Assembly: GCA_017304505.1 (NCBI GenBank)
Contig: JAFKKQ010000077.1
Span: 1 to 7,656, forward strand
Direction of reading: 5' to 3'
Length of the DNA: 7,656 nucleotides
Source of the DNA: Hyphomicrobiales bacterium
GTDB lineage: Bacteria > Pseudomonadota > Alphaproteobacteria > Rhizobiales > Xanthobacteraceae
The notes beneath the pieces are model-generated. The model did no database searches. It saw nothing but the letters and a program-made list of their open reading frames with translations, and was not told the DNA's origin. This document shows, in pieces, positions 4,682 through 7,656 of the stretch (position 1 is its first letter; the number at the start of each line of letters is the position of its first letter). Position numbers and translations under genes: made by a program.

Positions 4682-7474
4682 CTACTCCGCGGCTTCCCGC
4701 TGCGGAGCGATCGCCTCGACCCGCGCCGCGCAATACTTGAATTCGGGGATCTTGCCGAACGGATCGAGCGACGGATTGGTCAGGATGTTCGCCGCCGCCT
4801 CCGCATAAGCGAACGGGATGAACACCACGCCATCCGGCACCGCGTCGTCCTGGCGCGAATAAAGTTCGACCGAGCCGCGGCGCGTGGTGACGCGCACCGG
4901 ATCGCCGGGCTTGATGCCGAGCTTGGCCACGGTGCCGCGCGAAAGCTGCGCGATGGCGGTCGGCTCGATGGCATCGAGCACGGTGGCGCGGCGCGTCATG
5001 GCGCCGGTGTGCCAGTGCTCAAGCTGGCGGCCGGTGGTGAGGATGAACGGGAATTCCGCGTCCGGCGTCTCGTCGGGCGGCGACAGCTTGGCCGCAACCA
5101 GCTTGGCGAAGCCGCCGGGGCGCGGGAAGCCCTTGTCGAACACCACGTCGCGGCCCGGCTTGTCCGGCGCATCCGCCGGATAGGTCACCGAGCCTTCGCG
5201 CGCGATCCGGTCCCACGAGATGTTGTCGAGCGAGGGCATCAGCGACGCCATCTCGGTGTAGACCTCGCTGACGTGCTTGTAGTTCCAGTTCTGGCCCATG
5301 CGGCGGGCGATCTCCTGGATCAGCCAGATGTCCTGCCGCGTGTCGCCCGGCAGCGGCAGCGCCGCGCGCCCCATCTGGACCTGGCGGTTGGTGTTGGTCA
5401 CCGTACCATCCTTCTCCGGCCAGGCGGACGCCGGCAGGATGACGTCGGCGTAAACCGCCGTCTCGGTCAGGAACAGGTCCTGCACCACGAGATGCTCGAG
5501 ATGCGCCAGCGCCTTGCGCGCGTGATTGAGATCGGGGTCCGACATCGCGGGGTTCTCGCCCATGACGTACATGCCCTTGATCTTGTCGGCGTGGATCGCA
5601 TGCATGATCTCGACGACCGTCAGGCCCTTCTGGCGGTCGAGCGTCATGCCCCAGGCGTTCTCGTACTTGGCAATCATGTCCGGCGATTCCACCGACTTGT
5701 AGTCGGGATAGAACATCGGAATGAGGCCGGCGTCGGAGGCGCCCTGCACGTTGTTCTGGCCGCGCAGCGGATGCAGGCCCGTGCCCGGCCGCCCGATCTG
5801 GCCGGTGATCAGCGCAAGCGCGATCAGGCAGCGCGCATTGTCGGTGCCGTGGGTGTGCTGCGACACGCCCATGCCCCAGAAGATGATCGCCGACTTGGCG
5901 CGTGCGAACTTGCGCGCCACGGTGCGCAGCGTCTCCGCCTCGATGCCGCAGATCGGCGCCATCTCCTCGGGCGTGAAGTCCTTGATGCTCTCGGCGAACT
6001 GCGGAAAGCCCTCGACGTAGGTCTGGATGTACTGCTCGTCGGTGAGCTTCTCGGCAACGATGGTGTTGAGGATGCCGTTGAGCATCGCCACGTCCGCGCC
6101 GTTGCGGAATTGCAGCATGTGCGTGGCGTGGTGCTTCATCGCGATGCCGCGCGGGTCCATCACGATGATCTCCGCGCCGCGCTTGGCCGCCTGCTTGAAG
6201 AAGGTCGCCGCGACCGGATGGTTCTCGGTCGGGTTCGAGCCGATGATGACGATGACGTCGGAGTTCTTGCACTCGTTGAAGGTTGCCGACACGGCGCCCG
6301 AGCCGACTCCCTCCATCAGCGCGGCCACCGACGAGGCGTGGCAGAGCCGCGTGCAGTGATCGACGTTGTTGGTGCGGAAGCCGGTGCGGATCAGCTTCTG
6401 GAACAGGTAGGCTTCCTCGTTCGAGCCCTTGGCCGAGCCGAAGCCGGCGAGCGCGCCAGGGCCGTCGCGGTCGCGGATTTTCACGAGGCCCGCGGCGGCG
6501 CGGTCGAGCGCCTCCTCCCAGGTCGCCTCGCGGAAGTGCGTCCACGGATTCGACGGGTCGATGACCTCATGCGGAACCTTGGGCACGCCCTCCTTGCGGA
6601 TCATCGGCTTCAACAGGCGCTGCTTGTTGTGCACGTAGTCGAAGCCGAAGCGGCCTTTCACGCACAGGCGGTTCTCGTTCGCCGGACCGTTCTTGCCGGT
6701 CACGGAGACGATCTTGTCGTCCTTGATGTTGAAGGTGAGCTGGCAGCCGACGCCGCAATACGGGCACACGCTGTCCACCGTGCGGTCCGGCTTGTTGGTG
6801 TAGACGTTGTTCGCATCGACTTGCGTCGCCGGCATCAGCGCGCCGGTCGGGCAGGCCTGCACGCATTCGCCGCAGGCGACGCAAGTGGACGCACCCATCG
6901 GATCGTCGAAGTCGAACACGATCTTCTCGGTGTGGCCGCGGCCGGCCATGCCGATCACGTCGTTGACCTGAACCTCGCGGCAGGCGCGAACGCAAAGATT
7001 GCACTGGATGCAGGCGTCGAGATTCACCGCCATCGCCACGTGGCTGCGGTCGGGCTTGGGCACCTCGATGGCGTCACGCTTGGGGAAGCGGCCGGCTTCG
7101 ATCTTCTGGCGCTTGACGATCTTCCAAAGCTCGCTGTCCGGATCGTGCGCCACCTCGATAGCAGGCTGATCGGTGAGCAGGAGTTCGGCGACCATCTTGC
7201 GCGCGGTCTTGGCGCGGTCGGTCTGGGTCTTGACCTTCATGCCCGGCGCAGGCGTGCGGATGCAGCTTGCCGCGAGCACCCGCTCGCCCTCGATCTCGAC
7301 CATGCAGACGCGGCAATTGCCGTCCGCGCGATAGCCGGGCTTGGGCGAGTAGCACAGGTGCGGCAGCTTGATGTCGAGTCGCCGCGCGGCGCGGAAGATC
7401 GTCTCGCCGTCGCGGATGTCGATCTCGCGGTTGTCAATGAAGAAGGTGTTCGGCTTCTGCGTCGATTCAGTCAT
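4682..7474 (-). CDS. fdsA: Formate dehydrogenase alpha (catalytic) subunit, FdsA type
   Basis: This 930-residue molybdenum enzyme subunit oxidises formate to CO2. In cytoplasmic FdsABG-type complexes it passes electrons to an NAD-reducing module. The N-terminal domain binds 2Fe-2S (Cys41, Cys54, Cys57, Cys71). Two ferredoxin-like motifs follow (Cys155/158/161/165 and Cys198/201/204/208). The molybdopterin core begins with a 4Fe-4S site, Cys237/240/244 and Cys271. In VDHCTRLCHASS, Cys378 and His379 align with the selenocysteine-His pair of E. coli FDH-H, so this is a cysteine enzyme. Arg571 in RGQNNVQG matches the essential arginine. The dinucleotide-binding domain is roughly 818-925. The ATG at 7474 has AGGGAAG six bases upstream. 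No fdsC- or fdsD-like gene follows; the next gene is convergent. Also known as fdhA or fdhF in some annotations. Confidence 0.95.
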   Translation of the reverse strand: MTESTQKPNTFFIDNREIDIRDGETIFRAARRLDIKLPHLCYSPKPGYRADGNCRVCMVEIEGERVLAASCIRTPAPGMKVKTQTDRAKTARKMVAELLLTDQPAIEVAHDPDSELWKIVKRQKIEAGRFPKRDAIEVPKPDRSHVAMAVNLDACIQCNLCVRACREVQVNDVIGMAGRGHTEKIVFDFDDPMGASTCVACGECVQACPTGALMPATQVDANNVYTNKPDRTVDSVCPYCGVGCQLTFNIKDDKIVSVTGKNGPANENRLCVKGRFGFDYVHNKQRLLKPMIRKEGVPKVPHEVIDPSNPWTHFREATWEEALDRAAAGLVKIRDRDGPGALAGFGSAKGSNEEAYLFQKLIRTGFRTNNVDHCTRLCHASSVAALMEGVGSGAVSATFNECKNSDVIVIIGSNPTENHPVAATFFKQAAKRGAEIIVMDPRGIAMKHHATHMLQFRNGADVAMLNGILNTIVAEKLTDEQYIQTYVEGFPQFAESIKDFTPEEMAPICGIEAETLRTVARKFARAKSAIIFWGMGVSQHTHGTDNARCLIALALITGQIGRPGTGLHPLRGQNNVQGASDAGLIPMFYPDYKSVESPDMIAKYENAWGMTLDRQKGLTVVEIMHAIHADKIKGMYVMGENPAMSDPDLNHARKALAHLEHLVVQDLFLTETAVYADVILPASAWPEKDGTVTNTNRQVQMGRAALPLPGDTRQDIWLIQEIARRMGQNWNYKHVSEVYTEMASLMPSLDNISWDRIAREGSVTYPADAPDKPGRDVVFDKGFPRPGGFAKLVAAKLSPPDETPDAEFPFILTTGRQLEHWHTGAMTRRATVLDAIEPTAIAQLSRGTVAKLGIKPGDPVRVTTRRGSVELYSRQDDAVPDGVVFIPFAYAEAAANILTNPSLDPFGKIPEFKYCAARVEAIAPQREAAE

Positions 7475-7480
7475 GGCATT

Positions 7481-7487
7481 CTTCCCT
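7481..7487 (-). promoter_or_regulatory. Ribosome binding site of fdsA, overlapping the upstream stop codon
   Basis: On the minus strand AGGGAAG lies six bases before the fdsA ATG. Its first A is the last base of the TGA (7489-7487) that ends the upstream DUF559 frame. This spacing favours the ATG at 7474 and would allow ribosomes finishing the upstream gene to restart on fdsA, if the two share a transcript. Confidence 0.7.
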
Positions 7488-7656
7488 CACCGCTCGCCGC
7501 AGCATGCTTCCCCCCGTCGCCGCTTGCGCGGGCTTGCTCCCCTCCCCCTTGTGGGGAGGGGTCGGGGGTGGGGTTTTGCTCGCCGCCAAATGGCCTCGCC
7601 CACACTGTGCGGCGTTTTCAGAACGTCATTGTTCCAGAAACGAAGCACACGATAGC
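7487..7656 (-). CDS. DUF559 endonuclease-like protein, C-terminal end (runs off the right edge)
   Basis: The minus-strand frame entering at the right edge gives 55 complete residues before TGA. It begins YRVLRFWNNDVLKTPHSVGE. This is the signature end of DUF559 proteins, small predicted nucleases with a Vsr/restriction-endonuclease-like fold, whose last strand and helix read G-Y-R-V-x-R-F-W-N-x-D-V-L. The two bases before the first full codon (GC) fit the expected glycine. After AIWRR the sequence turns into a Pro/Arg-rich tail (KPHPRPLPTRGRG, then more Arg) encoded by the palindrome at 7539-7561. That tail is probably unstructured and acquired from the repeat. The substrate and role of the family are not established. 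Only 12 bp separate it from fdsA on the same strand. Confidence 0.75.
   Translation of the reverse strand, partial: YRVLRFWNNDVLKTPHSVGEAIWRRAKPHPRPLPTRGRGASPRKRRRGEACCGER
7539..7573. repeat. GC-rich palindrome with a G-quadruplex-type tract
   Basis: CCCCTCCCC (7539-7547) pairs perfectly with GGGGAGGGG (7553-7561) around a 5-base loop. The right arm continues into four G-runs on the plus strand (7553-7556, 7558-7561, 7564-7568, 7570-7573) with loops of 1-2 bases, a classic quadruplex pattern. Similar CTCCCC-TTGTGGGGAGGGGTCGGG text is a frequent intergenic repeat in alphaproteobacteria, as I recall. Here it lies within the 3' end of the DUF559 frame and ends 65 bp before the fdsA start. Confidence 0.7.

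Noticed and set aside
6337..6348. Selenocysteine codon at the formate dehydrogenase active site
   Set aside because: The active-site position reads as a normal cysteine codon (Cys378, followed by His379), so no recoding is needed.
5019..6545. Minus-strand 508-codon open frame inside fdsA
   Set aside because: It lies in another frame of the same strand as fdsA, is very rich in Arg, His, Gly and Ala, and has no motifs. The fdsA frame carries all the iron-sulfur and molybdopterin motifs.

Overview
The window looks like chromosomal DNA of a GC-rich alphaproteobacterium, most likely from the Bradyrhizobium / Rhodopseudomonas / Afipia group. This rests on the protein flavour of the recognisable genes (BioB, a DUF3297 protein, an FdsA-type formate dehydrogenase, a DUF559 tail) and on several short palindromic intergenic repeats of kinds I associate with that group. 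No database search was possible, so the genus is an inference.

Layout. The left edge holds the first 126 codons of biotin synthase (bioB, minus strand, running off the window). Positions 379-1051 contain no intact gene. This gap holds a dense cluster of hairpins (516-655), a REP-like palindrome (799-841), a probable gene remnant (837-923) and a degenerate inverted-repeat element (923-1024). Next come a small secreted cysteine-rich protein (1052-1285, minus), a DUF3297 protein (1541-1789, plus) and a two-helix membrane protein with coiled-coil flanks (1811-2170, minus).

The middle holds two plus-strand genes: an FAD-dependent oxidoreductase of the fumarate reductase/ketosteroid dehydrogenase flavoprotein family (2273-3793) and a two-domain beta-sandwich-like protein (3969-4550). 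They are 175 bp apart, with a palindromic repeat between them. They may form one transcription unit, but the substrate is unknown.

The right half is the minus-strand gene for a 930-residue formate dehydrogenase alpha subunit (4682-7474). It has an N-terminal 2Fe-2S domain, two ferredoxin-like 4Fe-4S motifs, a molybdopterin core with an active-site Cys-His pair, and a C-terminal dinucleotide-binding domain. It probably passes formate electrons to an NAD-reducing partner that lies outside the window. Just upstream, ending 12 bp before its start codon, is the C-terminal end of a DUF559 endonuclease-like gene. The tail of that gene is written through a GC-rich palindrome, and its stop codon overlaps the ribosome binding site of the formate dehydrogenase gene.

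I see no CRISPR array, tRNA, rRNA, transposase or phage gene. Nothing here is clearly a new biological system. The observations most worth following up are the 516-655 hairpin cluster with its competing pairings, the DUF559-fdsA junction, and the flavoprotein/beta-sandwich pair.
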